Positions 15,560-27,179 of a stretch of 45,532 bases of DNA are shown here, piece after piece. Both the position numbers and the translations under genes were made by a program. The DNA lies in NCBI RefSeq assembly GCF_000743715.1, contig NZ_JQEY01000022.1, positions 1 to 45,532 on the forward strand. The letters run 5' to 3'. Numbering within the stretch: the stretch's first letter is position 1; each line of letters starts with the position of its first letter. Source of the stretch: Palleronia rufa (GTDB lineage: Bacteria > Pseudomonadota > Alphaproteobacteria > Rhodobacterales > Rhodobacteraceae). The notes beneath the pieces are model-generated. The model did not search any database. It was not told where the DNA came from and was given only the letters and a program-made list of their open reading frames with translations.

Positions 15560-16318
15560 TTACCACTCCTCGATGTCGGTGAACGGGCGGGGCGGTGCCG
15601 TATCGGCGTCGGATGGCGGTCCGTTCCCGTCCGGCACGGTCCATTGCGCGGGTGCGAGTGCCGGCCGATCGACCTCCGGCCGCGACTTGCGGCGGTGGGC
15701 GCTTTTGGAAAGCCGCACCGCGTTGCGCTCGATCTCCTGCATCTCATCGAATGCGGCGAAGATCATGTCCTCATCGACATGGGCGGCATGACGGTCCCGC
15801 GCGCTTCAACGCCATCCGGTGTTCCCAGAGCGTGATCGCAGGGCGCGACAGGGTGCGATACGGCACTTCCAGCCACGACCCGTCGAAGGGATCGAGGACA
15901 TAGACGCGCGACAGGTCGCGCGGATCGCGCCGGAGGATCATCTGCCCCTCGACCCTCGCATCGCGCGAGGCGATCTACGGCTTCAGGGCGTTCGAAAAAT
16001 AGCGGATGTGATCGAGAGTGAAGCCGTCCCGTTGCAGCGTCCGGCGTACGACCGGCAGGAAGTCGATGAGGTAGCTGTCCATCAGGCGTGGCACGGCAAT
16101 GCCCCCCGCCCCACCTGCCCAAGGCCACAAGCCCCTCTTCCAGCCGGGCAAGCGGTGTCGCGCCCTCCAGCCCCCGATGCCTCGACTGGTGGTAGTCCTT
16201 GCAGATCGCGACCGTCAGCCAGCGTTCCAGTTCCTCCAGCGTCAGGCAAGCGCGCCCCTCGCTGTCGTAGCGCCCGCGCTGCGCCGTGTTGGAAAACGTC
16301 GTGCCGGGCAACCCTCGG
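15560..16318 (-). pseudogene. tniA: TniA transposase C-terminal remnant, frameshifted
   Basis: Reading from 16318 the sequence gives LPGTTFSNTAQRGRYDSEGR then CLTLEELERWLTVAI, the Mu-transposase C-terminal region of TniA. After GLVALG near 16120 the frame must change to continue (SYLIDFLPV and the following block). An in-frame TAG stands at about 15974 where Trp is expected (LKP stop IASRDARVEGQ), and a third change is needed near 15800. The last part, MIFAAFDEMQEIERNAVRLS to FTDIEEW, is intact and ends at 15560. The N-terminal half with the catalytic core is missing. It is clearly a pseudogene. Confidence 0.85.
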
Positions 16319-16475
16319 GATATCTACAAGAATGGGACCCATGCACTGGGGCAGACAGTCCTCAGATTGGCCTTCGCGGAGCCGCTGGCATACTGCCGGT
16401 ATCAGGAGTATGGAACTACCAAAACTGCCTTTCCCTTCAAGGCGTTAGGGAATTTGACAGGCTTGAATGGAGAAA

Positions 16476-16552
16476 TGGTGCACCCGGCAGGACTTGAACC
16501 TGCGACCTCTCGCTTCGGAGGCGAGCACTCTATCCAGCTGAGCTACGGGTGC
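16476..16552 (-). tRNA. tRNA-Arg (anticodon CCG)
   Basis: On the minus strand the cloverleaf is complete: acceptor GCACCCG paired with CGGGTGC, D arm AGCTC...GAGT, anticodon stem CTCGC/GCGAG with loop CTCCGAA (anticodon CCG, reading CGG) and T arm GCAGG TTCAAGT CCTGC. The discriminator is A and CCA is encoded. It lies downstream of sufS on the same strand. Its 3' end faces the tni remnant and accessory block, the side at which islands usually integrate. No second copy of the tRNA 3' end was noticed in the window. Confidence 0.95.
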
Positions 16553-16753
16553 CTATGGCGCGGATGGGTCCGGCGCGACCAGCGCGCCTTCAACCGTCGT
16601 GCCGATGCAGGCCGTTCTGTCCTGATCCAGTTTCCTCACGTCTCACAATCGTTCCGCGGCGACCGATGCCGGTTCGACGTGTCGCCCGGCGAAGGCCGTG
16701 CCACGACCTAACCGCTGATGCCCGCCGCGGCAACCGGTTTTCCGCCGCCCCCG

Positions 16754-17974
<1,221 letters not shown>

Positions 17975-17985
17975 CGAAAGTCTCC

Positions 17986-18582
17986 TCAGCGGGGAACGGC
18001 GACCCCGGTCAGGGTCAGAACGAAGGACAGAGCAAGGGCAACGCCCATCATCACGAAGAAGATCATCGCAAAGGTGCGACCCATCGACACGAAGCCATGC
18101 AGTTCGGCCACGAAGGCGGTGAGCAGATAGAGAAACAGCACGATCCCCAGGATCAGCACGATCCCCGCCGCTCCCGGCAGGACAAGGAGCAGCACCGACT
18201 GAATCAGCTGCAAGACGATCATGATGAATTGCAACCAGGTCACGGCCAGCAGTGCTGCGGCCAGATCCCCGGTGCCGCCCATGGCGCGGCCCACCCGGTC
18301 GATCAGCAGCGCAGAGGTGACCAGAACGACGAATTGCAGCGCCCCGAAGGCGAAGGGCGACAGGAACTGCGGGGCTTCGCCGTCCGCGCCGATGGTGGCG
18401 CGCAGGATCATGTTGCCCAGCTCCGCGAGGATCACGGAGACGACGACGACCAGGATCAGCGCCTCCCACAGCACCTGGCGCGGAATGCCGAGCGCCAGCA
18501 GGCGCGCGAAGGTCGGGCGCGGCGCGCGCACGCTGTCTGCGGCAAGGCCCAGAAGACCCTTCACGGAAACCAGATCGGTCAT
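17986..18582 (-). CDS. YIP1-like multi-spanning membrane protein (second copy)
   Basis: A 198-residue protein starting MTDLVSVKGLLGLAADSVRA. It has an N-terminal amphipathic segment followed by five hydrophobic helices (for example ALILVVVVSVILAELGNMIL, LIQSVLLLVLPGAAGIVLIL, TFAMIFFVMMGVALALSFVL), the layout of the YIP1 family. Its start overlaps the stop of the upstream YIP1-like gene. It sits inside the suf operon between sufD and sufS. I know no tested function for these proteins in Fe-S assembly, and a link is inferred only from position. Confidence 0.75.
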   Translation of the reverse strand: MTDLVSVKGLLGLAADSVRAPRPTFARLLALGIPRQVLWEALILVVVVSVILAELGNMILRATIGADGEAPQFLSPFAFGALQFVVLVTSALLIDRVGRAMGGTGDLAAALLAVTWLQFIMIVLQLIQSVLLLVLPGAAGIVLILGIVLFLYLLTAFVAELHGFVSMGRTFAMIFFVMMGVALALSFVLTLTGVAVPR

Positions 18583-19061
18583 GCGCGCTCCACGGCATAG
18601 AGCCCGCCGGCCCAGAGACCCAGAAAGGCCAGAAGGGCCAGGATCCCCACGGCGTCGAGCGCCGGGCCGGGCCCGACGAATCCCGCGACCAGCCCCCAGA
18701 AGAGCCACAGGGGCGCCGCGGCCAGAAGCGCCCAGAACAGCGCCATGCGGGCCTCGGTATAGGTGGCGTGGCCGCCCACCGACCGGGCGACCAGATGGCT
18801 GACCCCGGCGATGCCGTAAAGCACCAGCGGTGCCACGAACAGCCACCCCAGCATCGCGCCTGCCAGCAGCATGTTCAGCTCCTGCCCGGTCAGCGCGGCC
18901 TCGCGGCTGAGGCGCGGCCACTGCGCGACGAAGATGAGAAAGCAGGCCAGCATCACCGTGACCAGCGCCCGAGCCTCCGCCCGTTCGGGCGGTCCCAGCC
19001 GGCGGCGCAGGATCTCTCCCGGACGCCGGTAGCTGGCCACGATGTCGTTCGCCAGGGCCAT
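18579..19061 (-). CDS. YIP1-like membrane protein (first copy)
   Basis: A 160-residue protein, MALANDIVASYRRPGEILRR onward. The N-terminal ~35 residues are charged, followed by four hydrophobic helices (ALVTVMLACFLIFVAQW, MLLAGAMLGWLFVAPLVLYG, ALFWALLAAAPLWLFWGLVA, ILALLAFLGLWAGGLYAV). It starts five bases after the sufD stop and its stop overlaps the next start (ATGA), so the two membrane proteins are translationally coupled and may form one complex. The pair looks like diverged duplicates. Function unknown. Confidence 0.72.
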   Translation of the reverse strand: MALANDIVASYRRPGEILRRRLGPPERAEARALVTVMLACFLIFVAQWPRLSREAALTGQELNMLLAGAMLGWLFVAPLVLYGIAGVSHLVARSVGGHATYTEARMALFWALLAAAPLWLFWGLVAGFVGPGPALDAVGILALLAFLGLWAGGLYAVERA

Positions 19062-19066
19062 CCGCC

Positions 19067-20361
19067 TCAGCCCGCGTGCCGGTCGAGCCAGGTGGACAGG
19101 CGCTGGCGCAGACTCTCGGCGATGGCCTCGTCTCCGATCTCCTCCAGCGTCTCGGCCAGAAAGGCCAGCACCAGCAGATCCGTCGCGCGCCGCTCCGGCA
19201 CGCCGCGGGCGCGCAGGTAGAACAGCATGTCCTCGTCGATGGCACCGGTGGTGGAGCCGTGCGAACAGGCCACGTCGTCGGCGTAGATCTCCAGCTCCGG
19301 CTTGGCCAGGAACTGGCTGTCGTCGTCCAGCAGGAGCGCCTGGCTGATCTGGTAGCCGTCGGTCTTCTGGGCGCCGCGCTTGACCAGGATCTTTCCCTGG
19401 AACACGCCCACGGCGCCGTTCTTCAGCACCTTCTTGAACACCTGGCGGCTTTCGCAATTCACCGCGTCATGGGTGATGAACACCGTGTCGTCATGGTGCA
19501 TCGGCGCCTGGCGCCCGTCGCCGATGGCCGCACAGGCCACATGCGCCGTGGCGTCATTGCCGGTGAAGGCGACGACATGCTCGTTGCGGGTCAGCGCGCC
19601 GTTGAGGCTGAGGGTGAAGGACTTGAACACCGACGCCCCGCCCAGCCGCGCGAAGGCGTGGGTGTTGGTACGGCGGGCGTGGGCGCGGCCCTGGTCGCGG
19701 ATGTGGTGGAAAGCCCCGTGAGACGCCACATCCACCTCCATGGCGGTATTGCAGCGCGCGCCGACCGTGCCGGTCTCCAGCAGCGTCAGGGACGCGCCCT
19801 CTTCGACCCGGATCACGTGATGCAGGATCGGGTCGGACGCCGCGTCCTCGTGCAGATAGACGATCTCGACCGGGCGGGAGACGGCGGCGGTGGCGCGGAT
19901 CAGCACGCCGTCCGTGGCATGGGCCGTGTTCAGCGCCGCGAAGGGACGCGGCACCGGGGACTGGCCGTCCGCCTCCAGCGCGCCGTAGAGATCGGCGGCC
20001 CAGTGGATGTCGGTGCCGCCGGCCTCTGCCAGCCGCGCGATCTCAAGCCCCTCGCCGGTCAGCGCGTCGGATGCCTCCGCGTCGAAGGCCCCGTCGCGGA
20101 ACACCAGCCGCAGGCGGTCCGTGCCGTCGTAGAGCGCCTCTGCCTCGGCGCTCTCTACCGGGGCCGCCGGGGCCGGTGCCGCGGCGTTCAGGTCCGCGGG
20201 CCGGGTAAAGCGCCAGTACTCGTCGCGCGGGGCGGGCAGGCCCATCCCCTGCAGGCGCGACAGGGCCGCATCGCGGGCCGCCCCCAGCCAGCCGCCGCCC
20301 GGGGGCCGCGTCAGCCCGTCCAGCCGCGACGCCGCCGGGCTAGCGGGTTTCGCCACGGCCA

Positions 20362-20362
<1 letters not shown>
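19067..20362 (-). CDS. sufD: Fe-S cluster assembly protein SufD
   Basis: A 431-residue beta-helix protein of the SufB/SufD family starting MAVAKPASPAASRLDGLTRP. The typical SufD core is present: MHHDDTVFITHDAVNCESRQ, then GVFQGKILVKRGAQKTDGYQ, and the C-terminal ACSHGSTTGAIDEDMLFYLR with the conserved Cys and His. It pairs with SufB on the SufC ATPase dimer to form the cytoplasmic SufBC2D scaffold that builds Fe-S clusters. Its start overlaps the sufC stop (ATGA), so the two are translated together. Confidence 0.96.
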
Positions 20363-21117
<755 letters not shown>

Positions 21118-21162
21118 CTTCTTCCTTTCCAGCCCACCGGGCAACGTCATGGTCCGGCCGCG

Positions 21163-22053
21163 TCAGCGCGCCAGGTCGGGCAACCGGGCCACGTAGCCCC
21201 GGGCCGCCCCCGTGTCGATGGCGCCGCGCGCGATCAGCAGATCGAGACAGCGCACCGCCAGATCGAAGCTCTCCAACACCGCATCCGCCAGGATCGCAAG
21301 GTGTTTCAGCGTCTCGTCCGGCACGTCCTCGGGGTCCGTCAGGTCGCGGATGAACGCGGCGTCCCCGTCAATCAACTGGTTGCGATGGCGGCGTTTGTGA
21401 AGCCCCGTGTTCAGCCCGCCGCGCAACGACAGCCCCTTGAGATGCAGGAACTTGTGCATCATCAGCCCGTGCGACCTGAGCCTGCGCATCTGTTCGTCCA
21501 TGAGCGGCTGGCCCTCGTAGAGCGGCACGAAGGCGACCTCCGTGACGACCGCCGCGACGCGGGACAGGTGCCCGGCGGCCCCATCGAACACGATTGCCTC
21601 TCCGCCCTGGACGTCGATCTTCAGCAGCTCGAACGCGTCCGGTTCCGCCAGCGCGTCCAGCGCCACGGTCTCCACCGCGACCTCGCGCTCCACGGTCATC
21701 GGTCGGGCGGCGCGTTTCAGATAGGCCGTGGTGCGCGGACGCGGGCGCAGCAGGGACGTCAGCGACGGCATCCGCGTGACATGGAGCGTCCGGGTCGTCC
21801 CGTCGCCCACCGCATGGGGCAGATAGGTCTCTCTCGGCCCCGCCTTCAGCCGCCCAAAGGCGCGGGGGTCGGGCTCGAACCCCCAGACCTCGCACCCGCC
21901 CATGTCGCGCAGGCGCGCGTAGGGGTTGTCGTTGATCGGGTTCGCGCCGACCTCGACCACGCGGGTCGGCCGCGCGGGGGCCACGCAATCGATCAGCGCC
22001 GCGATGCGGTCGCGCGCGGCATCTTCGCCATTGGGGGATCCGTCCCGGGCCAC
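21163..22053 (-). CDS. FkbM-family SAM-dependent methyltransferase
   Basis: A 296-residue protein starting at GTG 22053. Motif I is VVEVGANPINDNPYARLRDM, followed by WGFEPDPRAF (acidic loop for SAM) and the FkbM block FELLKIDVQGGEAIVFDGAA, then VAAVVTEVAFVPLYEGQPLM. FkbM enzymes methylate sugars or polyketides on hydroxyl groups. It starts two bases after the UPF0145 stop and lies between sufB and sufC. Together with the glycosyltransferase-methyltransferase gene just upstream it suggests a small glycan-modifying unit carried in the suf operon. The substrate is unknown. Confidence 0.82.
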   Translation of the reverse strand: MARDGSPNGEDAARDRIAALIDCVAPARPTRVVEVGANPINDNPYARLRDMGGCEVWGFEPDPRAFGRLKAGPRETYLPHAVGDGTTRTLHVTRMPSLTSLLRPRPRTTAYLKRAARPMTVEREVAVETVALDALAEPDAFELLKIDVQGGEAIVFDGAAGHLSRVAAVVTEVAFVPLYEGQPLMDEQMRRLRSHGLMMHKFLHLKGLSLRGGLNTGLHKRRHRNQLIDGDAAFIRDLTDPEDVPDETLKHLAILADAVLESFDLAVRCLDLLIARGAIDTGAARGYVARLPDLAR

Positions 22054-22055
22054 CC

Positions 22056-22400
22056 TCAGTCGATCGTCACCGCCGTGCCGGAGGCAGAGACCATGAGCAT
22101 CCCGTTCTCCTTGCCGACGACCTCATAATCCAGATCCACCCCGACCACGGCATTCGCCCCGGCATCGCGGGCGCGGTCCTCCATCTCCCGCAGGGCGGTC
22201 TCGCGCGCCTCGTTCAGGCTCTTCTCATAGGCGCCGGACCGGCCGCCGATGATGTCCCGCACGCCGGCGAACATGTCGCGGAAGAGGTTGGCGCCCAGGA
22301 TCGCCTCTCCGACGACGATGCCCTTGTAGGCGGTGATCCGCCGCCCCTCTATGCCCGGCGTGGTGGTGACGATCATCTCAGACTTGCTCCAGAAACTCAT
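22056..22400 (-). CDS. UPF0145 (YbjQ-like) heavy-metal-binding-domain protein
   Basis: A 114-residue protein, [20 protein letters not shown] onward, with the family block [40 protein letters not shown] and [14 protein letters not shown]. Start ATG 22400 has an AGGAGG site six bases before it. The internal ATG at residue 9 (MIVTTTP) matches the usual family start but has no such site. YbjQ-like proteins form beta-rich pentamers of unknown role, and the family name reflects a predicted metal-binding fold. It is followed after two bases by the FkbM gene. Confidence 0.85.
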   Translation of the reverse strand: MSFWSKSEMIVTTTPGIEGRRITAYKGIVVGEAILGANLFRDMFAGVRDIIGGRSGAYEKSLNEARETALREMEDRARDAGANAVVGVDLDYEVVGKENGMLMVSASGTAVTID

Positions 22401-22454
22401 CCGGTCCTCCTGTTGCGATTGCTCGGCGCGCGCCGGTGTCCGGTCGCGGCTCCG

Positions 22455-24131
22455 TCAGTCCGGGTCCACGAAAGCCCGCGCCATGACGCCCAGCGCCTCC
22501 GGCGGGACCGCGCGGGGGCCAAGCTCGAACCGGGCCATGCGACCGACGGTTTCCACCGGGCGCGCGAAGTCCTCTACCAGGTGGTAGGCGGGCCGGTCCA
22601 CGTAGTCGTCCCACAGGACGGTCACGGGGCGCGCCGTGCGGAACAGGGTGGCGAAGAAGCAGCCGACCCGGAACCGCCCGTCGATCAGCACCAGGTCCGG
22701 CCGGGCGGCATCCGGCAGATCCCAGACCTCCAGCGGATAGGCGGGCCAGGTGCCGGCCTTCGCCGTGTCGCGCGGACGGCCCCATTTGCCGGTCTCGCCG
22801 ATATCGACCCAGTGGACCCGGACCGGCGCCCGGGGAAAGCGCGCGGCCAGCGTCGCGCGCAGCCGCCGCGCCCAGTCCCGGTCACTCTCGACCGCCACGA
22901 CGGCGGAATGCGCCTGCCCGGCGGCCAGCACCGTCGACCCGCCGGAGCCGTATTCCAGGATCGCATCGGCGCGGGCGTAGCAGTCGGTGACGAAATCGGC
23001 GACGGTCGGATCGAAGGTCAGACCGGGCAGGAACAGCTCTTCGACGGTCCCTGCGGCCGCGGGCCGGTCCTGCCGCTGCGCCTCGGCCAGCCGGTCCTGC
23101 GTCCTCCGCGTCGTCTGCGCCACGCAGGCTGCGGTCTGCGGATCGGACAGGATGCGCGCGACCTCCCGTTCGAGCGCATCCGCGTGCCGCAGGATCGTCC
23201 GGTCGGTGGCCCCCCGGCAATCATGGGCCGCGAAGAACGCATCGTCATGGCGCACCGGCGGCGCGTCGCGACCGCCCTTGAGCCGGCCGTGGAACCCGCG
23301 GCCGCGCCGCTTCTTCAGCGCGAAGAGTTCCGGCGTCCGGACGGCGTAGTGGTTGATCTGCGCGCAGTCCCGTCCGAAATCCCGCAGGCCCACGCGACTG
23401 TTGCGGGCCCGCTCCTTGCCCTTCAGCCAGCCGGCGTCGGCCTTGTCGGCCAGCGTCGCGGTGCCGCCCGAGCCGGTCAGGAAGTCGGCGGCGGACAGTC
23501 CCGCGGCGGGATCGACCCGGGGCCTGTGGAACGCATGGGGCGACACGTCCAGCACGCCGGGGGCATAGCGGAACAGCGTCTTGATCTGCGGATCGGCCGG
23601 CGCGTCGGGGGACACGCTGTCGAATCCGGGGGTCAGGAACCGCGTCTGCAGCCCGGTCTGCCAGCCCGCGCCGAACACGCGCCAGGGGATCAGCATCCCG
23701 TGCCGCGCGCCGATCAGCGCCACCAGATCCGCCACGTGCCCCTGGCCCAGATGGATGTTGAGAAACTCGTCCGCGTCGAGCCACAGGAACCAGTCCCCGG
23801 CGCGGGGCGGGTCCGCGGCGGCCAGCGCCTGGGCCGCCGACATCTGCGCAGAGCGGCCCGCCGGCGGGGCGTGGCGAAGGTGCAGGTCGATGGCGCCGGA
23901 CGACGCCATGGCGTCCAGCAGTTCCGCGGTCCCGTCGTCGCTGTCGTTGGAGGCGACGACGATCCGCTCGAACCCGATCGCGCGGTGATAGGCGACCCAT
24001 TCCAGCAGGAACGGACCTTCGTTCTTCACCGCGGAAAAGAGCACGGTGCGCCCGGCGGCAGGCTCCACCGCGGCCTGCGGTGCCGGATCCGCCATCCCGG
24101 ACGTCATCCGGCCCGGCGGCCGGCGCCGCAT
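22455..24131 (-). CDS. Glycosyltransferase family 2-like / methyltransferase-like fusion
   Basis: A 558-residue protein, start uncertain (ATGs at 24131, 24107 and 24095). Residues of about 27-300 form a GT2-like domain: TVLFSAVKNEGPFLLEWVAY, then IVVASNDSDDGTAELLDAM and the metal-binding DxD in DWFLWLDADEFLNI. Residues of about 370-555 resemble a Rossmann methyltransferase (AILEYGSGGSTVLAAGQAHS, VVAVESDRDWARRLRATLA, DLVLIDGRFRVGCFF). It could transfer a sugar and then modify it. It is unexpected inside a suf operon. The C-terminal assignment is weaker than the N-terminal one. Confidence 0.78.
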   Translation of the reverse strand: MRRRPPGRMTSGMADPAPQAAVEPAAGRTVLFSAVKNEGPFLLEWVAYHRAIGFERIVVASNDSDDGTAELLDAMASSGAIDLHLRHAPPAGRSAQMSAAQALAAADPPRAGDWFLWLDADEFLNIHLGQGHVADLVALIGARHGMLIPWRVFGAGWQTGLQTRFLTPGFDSVSPDAPADPQIKTLFRYAPGVLDVSPHAFHRPRVDPAAGLSAADFLTGSGGTATLADKADAGWLKGKERARNSRVGLRDFGRDCAQINHYAVRTPELFALKKRRGRGFHGRLKGGRDAPPVRHDDAFFAAHDCRGATDRTILRHADALEREVARILSDPQTAACVAQTTRRTQDRLAEAQRQDRPAAAGTVEELFLPGLTFDPTVADFVTDCYARADAILEYGSGGSTVLAAGQAHSAVVAVESDRDWARRLRATLAARFPRAPVRVHWVDIGETGKWGRPRDTAKAGTWPAYPLEVWDLPDAARPDLVLIDGRFRVGCFFATLFRTARPVTVLWDDYVDRPAYHLVEDFARPVETVGRMARFELGPRAVPPEALGVMARAFVDPD

Positions 24132-24165
24132 TGCCCCGCGCCGGTGCCCTGCACCGCCTCGACGC

Positions 24166-24369
24166 TCATTTGATCCTCCGGAACATCACGCGGCCCGCGG
24201 CCCAGCCGATCGCCGCAGACACCGCCAGCACGATCAATACCCGCGGAAGCGGCGCCTGGAGCCACCACGCAAGGCTGGCGATCAGCCCCAGCACGACCGC
24301 CACCCCGACGGTGAGCGAGCGGAAGAAGCGCGCCCGTGCCGGCGGGCGGATCGGGTCGAGCTCTCCCAT
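24166..24369 (-). CDS. Small two-helix membrane protein
   Basis: A 67-residue protein starting [20 protein letters not shown]. It has a charged N-terminus and two hydrophobic helices (VGVAVVLGLIASLAWWL and VLIVLAVSAAIGWAAGRVM) ending in MFRRIK. The start ATG overlaps the stop of the gene before it. I do not recognise a family. Gene position and overlap make expression with sufB likely. Confidence 0.65.
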   Translation of the reverse strand: MGELDPIRPPARARFFRSLTVGVAVVLGLIASLAWWLQAPLPRVLIVLAVSAAIGWAAGRVMFRRIK

Positions 24370-24578
24370 CAGTTCGCCACGGCGCGCTCGACGCGAACGC
24401 AAGAGAACAGGTTCCCCGCCGTCCGCGGCTCGGTCCCGTACGCGCGGCTCGATCTGGCCCGCTCAGCCAGCGCGCCAAGTGGCATGCCACCCACAGCGTC
24501 GGCGGCGGCCACCCTCTTGCGGACCGGTGCCAGGCGGTCCGCCTCGGCAAGCCCTTCTGCCGCATCGTCGATGGTCAT
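24369..24578 (-). CDS. Small hypothetical protein coupled to sufB
   Basis: A 69-residue protein starting [20 protein letters not shown], soluble, with a helical first half and a C-terminal part containing one Cys ([15 protein letters not shown]). Its ATG overlaps the sufB stop (ATGA), and its stop overlaps the start of the small membrane protein. The overlaps on both sides argue that it is real. I cannot assign a function. Confidence 0.6.
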   Translation of the reverse strand: MTIDDAAEGLAEADRLAPVRKRVAAADAVGGMPLGALAERARSSRAYGTEPRTAGNLFSCVRVERAVAN

Positions 24579-26116
24579 CCCACGGAGCCTTCCAGGCTGA
24601 TCGCCACCAGTTGCTGCGCCTCCATGGCGAATTCCATCGGCAGCGCCTGCAGCACCTCCTTGCAGAACCCGTTGACGATCAGCGCCACGGCTTCTTCCTC
24701 ATCCATGCCGCGGGACTGGCAATAGAACATCTGGTCATCGTCCACCTTGGATGTCGTCGCTTCGTGCTCGACCCGGGACGAGTTGTTCTTGACCTCGATA
24801 TAGGGAACCGTATGCGCGCCGCACCGGTCGCCGATCAGAAGGCTGTCGCATTGCGTGTAGTTGCGCGCGTTCTTGGCCTTGGGATGCATGGACACCAGCC
24901 CGCGATAGGTGTTCTGCGCGTGGCCGGCGCTGATCCCCTTGGACACGATCCGGCTTCGGGTGTCTTTGCCCAGATGGATCATCTTGGTGCCCGTGTCGGC
25001 CTGCTGCCAGTTGTTGGTGATGGCGATCGAATAGAACTCGCCCTGGCTCTCGTCTCCGCGCAGGATGCAGGACGGGTATTTCCAGGTCAGTGCGGACCCC
25101 GTTTCCACCTGCGTCCAGCTCACCTTGGAGCGGTCGCCCCGGCAATCGGCCCGCTTGGTCACGAAGTTGTAGATCCCGCCCTTGCCGTTCTCGTCGCCCG
25201 GATACCAGTTCTGGACAGTGGAATACTTCACCTCGGCGTCGTCCAGCGCGACGATCTCGACCACCGCGGCATGCAGCTGGTTGGTGTCGCGCATGGGTGC
25301 GGTGCAGCCTTCCAGATAGGACACATAGGCGCCCTCGTCGGCGATGATCAGCGTGCGCTCGAACTGGCCGGTATTCTCGGCGTTGATGCGGAAATAGGTG
25401 CTCAGCTCCATCGGGCAGCGCACGCCCTTGGGCACGTAGACAAACGACCCGTCGGAAAAGACCGCGCTGTTCAGGGTGGCGAAATAGTTGTCCTGCACCG
25501 GCACGACGGATGCCAGGTACTTGCGCACCAGATCGGGATGCTCGCGGATCGCCTCCGAGATCGAGCAGAAGATGACGCCCGCCTTCTGAAGCTCCGCCTT
25601 GAAGGTCGTGCCCACGCTGACGCTGTCGAACACCGCGTCCACGGCCACCCGCCGCTCGCCCTCCTTGGCCTCCGCCGGCGCCGCGTCCGCGCCCTCGACG
25701 CCGGCCAGGACAAGCTGCTCCTTCAGCGGGATGCCCAGCTTGGCATAGGTCTCCAGAAGCTTGGGGTCCACCTCGTCCAGCGACTTCGGCTTTTCCAGCA
25801 TCGAGGCCGGCTTGGCATAGTAATACTGCTCCTGGTAGTCCACCGGAGCGTATTTCAGCATCGACCAGTCCGGCTCCTTCATCTTCTGCCAGCGCGCGAA
25901 GGCCTCCAGCCGCCAGTCGAGCATCCACTCCGGCTCGTCGTTGCGCTCCGAGATCAGCCGCACGATGTCCTCGGTCAGCCCCTTGGGCGCGAAGTCCATC
26001 TCGATCTCGGTGTTCCAGCCGTGCTTGTAGGCGCCCGACAGCTTGGCCACGGCATCCACGGTCTCGCGGTCCACGCCTTCCTTGGCGGTCTCTTCGATGA
26101 CGATCTGATCGGTCAT
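24575..26116 (-). CDS. sufB: Fe-S cluster assembly scaffold SufB
   Basis: A 513-residue protein starting [20 protein letters not shown], from an ATG 13 bases after the desulfurase stop. The beta-helix core is full length: [57 protein letters not shown], and the C-terminal [20 protein letters not shown] with [20 protein letters not shown]. It is the scaffold subunit on which Fe-S clusters are built with SufC and SufD. Being the third gene after iscR and a desulfurase is the usual Rhodobacterales arrangement. Confidence 0.97.
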   Translation of the reverse strand: MTDQIVIEETAKEGVDRETVDAVAKLSGAYKHGWNTEIEMDFAPKGLTEDIVRLISERNDEPEWMLDWRLEAFARWQKMKEPDWSMLKYAPVDYQEQYYYAKPASMLEKPKSLDEVDPKLLETYAKLGIPLKEQLVLAGVEGADAAPAEAKEGERRVAVDAVFDSVSVGTTFKAELQKAGVIFCSISEAIREHPDLVRKYLASVVPVQDNYFATLNSAVFSDGSFVYVPKGVRCPMELSTYFRINAENTGQFERTLIIADEGAYVSYLEGCTAPMRDTNQLHAAVVEIVALDDAEVKYSTVQNWYPGDENGKGGIYNFVTKRADCRGDRSKVSWTQVETGSALTWKYPSCILRGDESQGEFYSIAITNNWQQADTGTKMIHLGKDTRSRIVSKGISAGHAQNTYRGLVSMHPKAKNARNYTQCDSLLIGDRCGAHTVPYIEVKNNSSRVEHEATTSKVDDDQMFYCQSRGMDEEEAVALIVNGFCKEVLQALPMEFAMEAQQLVAISLEGSVG

Positions 26117-26129
26117 GGGTCTCTCCTTG

Positions 26130-27179
26130 TCAGGCGGCGCGCGCCCGGTGTCTGTTCCAGTGACGGAGCCAGCTTTCGGCAAAGCGGTTCACGTCCTCGT
26201 CGGTCGTCTCCGGTCCCAGCGACACGCGGATCGCGGATCCGGCGGCGTCGGGGTCCATTCCCATCGCCGCCAGCGTGCCGGACCCGCGCAGCTTGCCGCT
26301 CGAACAGGCCGACCCGGCCGAGACGGCGAACCCCGCAAGGTCCATCTGCATCACCTGCGTCTCGCCCTTCCAGCCGGGGCAGACGATCAGGCTGGTGTTG
26401 GGCAGGCGCGGCGTATCCCTGCCGATGCAGATAATGTCGCCGGCCCCGGCCATCAACGCGTCTTCCAGGGCGTCGCGCCGCGCCGCGACCGCCGACCAGC
26501 GCCCGGCGGCAAGATCCGCCGCCGCCGCCGCCGCCGCGGCACCGAATCCCGCGATGGCCGCGACGTTCTCGGTCCCGGCCCGGCGGCCCATCTCCTGGCC
26601 GCCGCCCCGCACCCGCGCCGCAACCTCCAGGCCCCGCCTCAGCAACACCGCGCCGACGCCCTTGGGTCCGCCGATCTTGTGGCCGGACACGAACGCCGTC
26701 TCCGCCCCCGACCAGTCGAAGGCGAAGGGCACCTTGCCGAACGCCTGCGTCGCGTCCACGGCGGCCAGCCCGGCGGGCAACGCCTGCAGCACGCCGGTCT
26801 CCGAATTGGCCGCCTGAAGCGCCGTGCGTCCCGGCTCGGTCACGCTCACCGCGCCGCGCCCATCCACCGGCAGAACGGCCCTGCACCAGGCCAGGACCGC
26901 CTCGTGCTCGACGTCCGCGCAGACCAGTCCGCGCCCGGCGCAGACCAGCGCCGCGGCCTCGGTCGCTCCGGACACGAATACCACATCCGCCGCCTCGGCC
27001 CCCACAGCGCGGGCCACCTGCGCCCGCGCGCGTTCGACCACGCCGCGCGCCGCGCGCCCCTCGGCGTGGATCGACGACGGGTTGCCCGCCACGTCCAGCG
27101 CCGCGATCACCGCTGCGCGCGCCTCGGCGCGCAACGGCGCCGTGGCGTTCCAGTCCAGATATGTCCGAGCGTTCTTCAT
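26130..27179 (-). CDS. NifS/IscS-like cysteine desulfurase
   Basis: A 349-residue class-V aminotransferase from the ATG at 27179 ([20 protein letters not shown]). PLP-binding Lys168 lies in [12 protein letters not shown] and catalytic Cys292 in [15 protein letters not shown], the long mobile loop of group I (NifS/IscS) enzymes. It is shorter than E. coli IscS (about 404 residues). It is a second desulfurase in the same operon as sufS. Its ribosome site and start codon lie within a repeat element shared with 29223-29298. It should supply sulfur to SufB or to tRNA thiolation; which one is inference. Confidence 0.92.
   Translation of the reverse strand: MKNARTYLDWNATAPLRAEARAAVIAALDVAGNPSSIHAEGRAARGVVERARAQVARAVGAEAADVVFVSGATEAAALVCAGRGLVCADVEHEAVLAWCRAVLPVDGRGAVSVTEPGRTALQAANSETGVLQALPAGLAAVDATQAFGKVPFAFDWSGAETAFVSGHKIGGPKGVGAVLLRRGLEVAARVRGGGQEMGRRAGTENVAAIAGFGAAAAAAAADLAAGRWSAVAARRDALEDALMAGAGDIICIGRDTPRLPNTSLIVCPGWKGETQVMQMDLAGFAVSAGSACSSGKLRGSGTLAAMGMDPDAAGSAIRVSLGPETTDEDVNRFAESWLRHWNRHRARAA

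Larger units (their letters stand above)
14998..16318 (-). mobile_element. Remnant of a tni-type (Tn402/Tn5053-like) transposon
   Basis: Broken tniB and tniA genes lie in the usual order, tniA then tniB on the minus strand. Neither terminal repeat of the transposon, nor tniQ or a resolvase, is visible. The remnant replaces the 3' end of the HlyD gene on one side and ends about 158 bases before the 3' end of tRNA-Arg on the other. Confidence 0.75.

Noticed and set aside
16476-16552. Direct repeat of the tRNA-Arg 3' end as an attachment site
   Set aside because: I looked for a second TGGTGCACCCGGCAGGACTT-like string in the window and saw none; no integrase gene is present either.
24089-24131. 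A separate gene start for the glycosyltransferase at ATG 24095
   Set aside because: No ribosome site distinguishes the three in-frame ATGs, so the start is left open and the longest frame is given.
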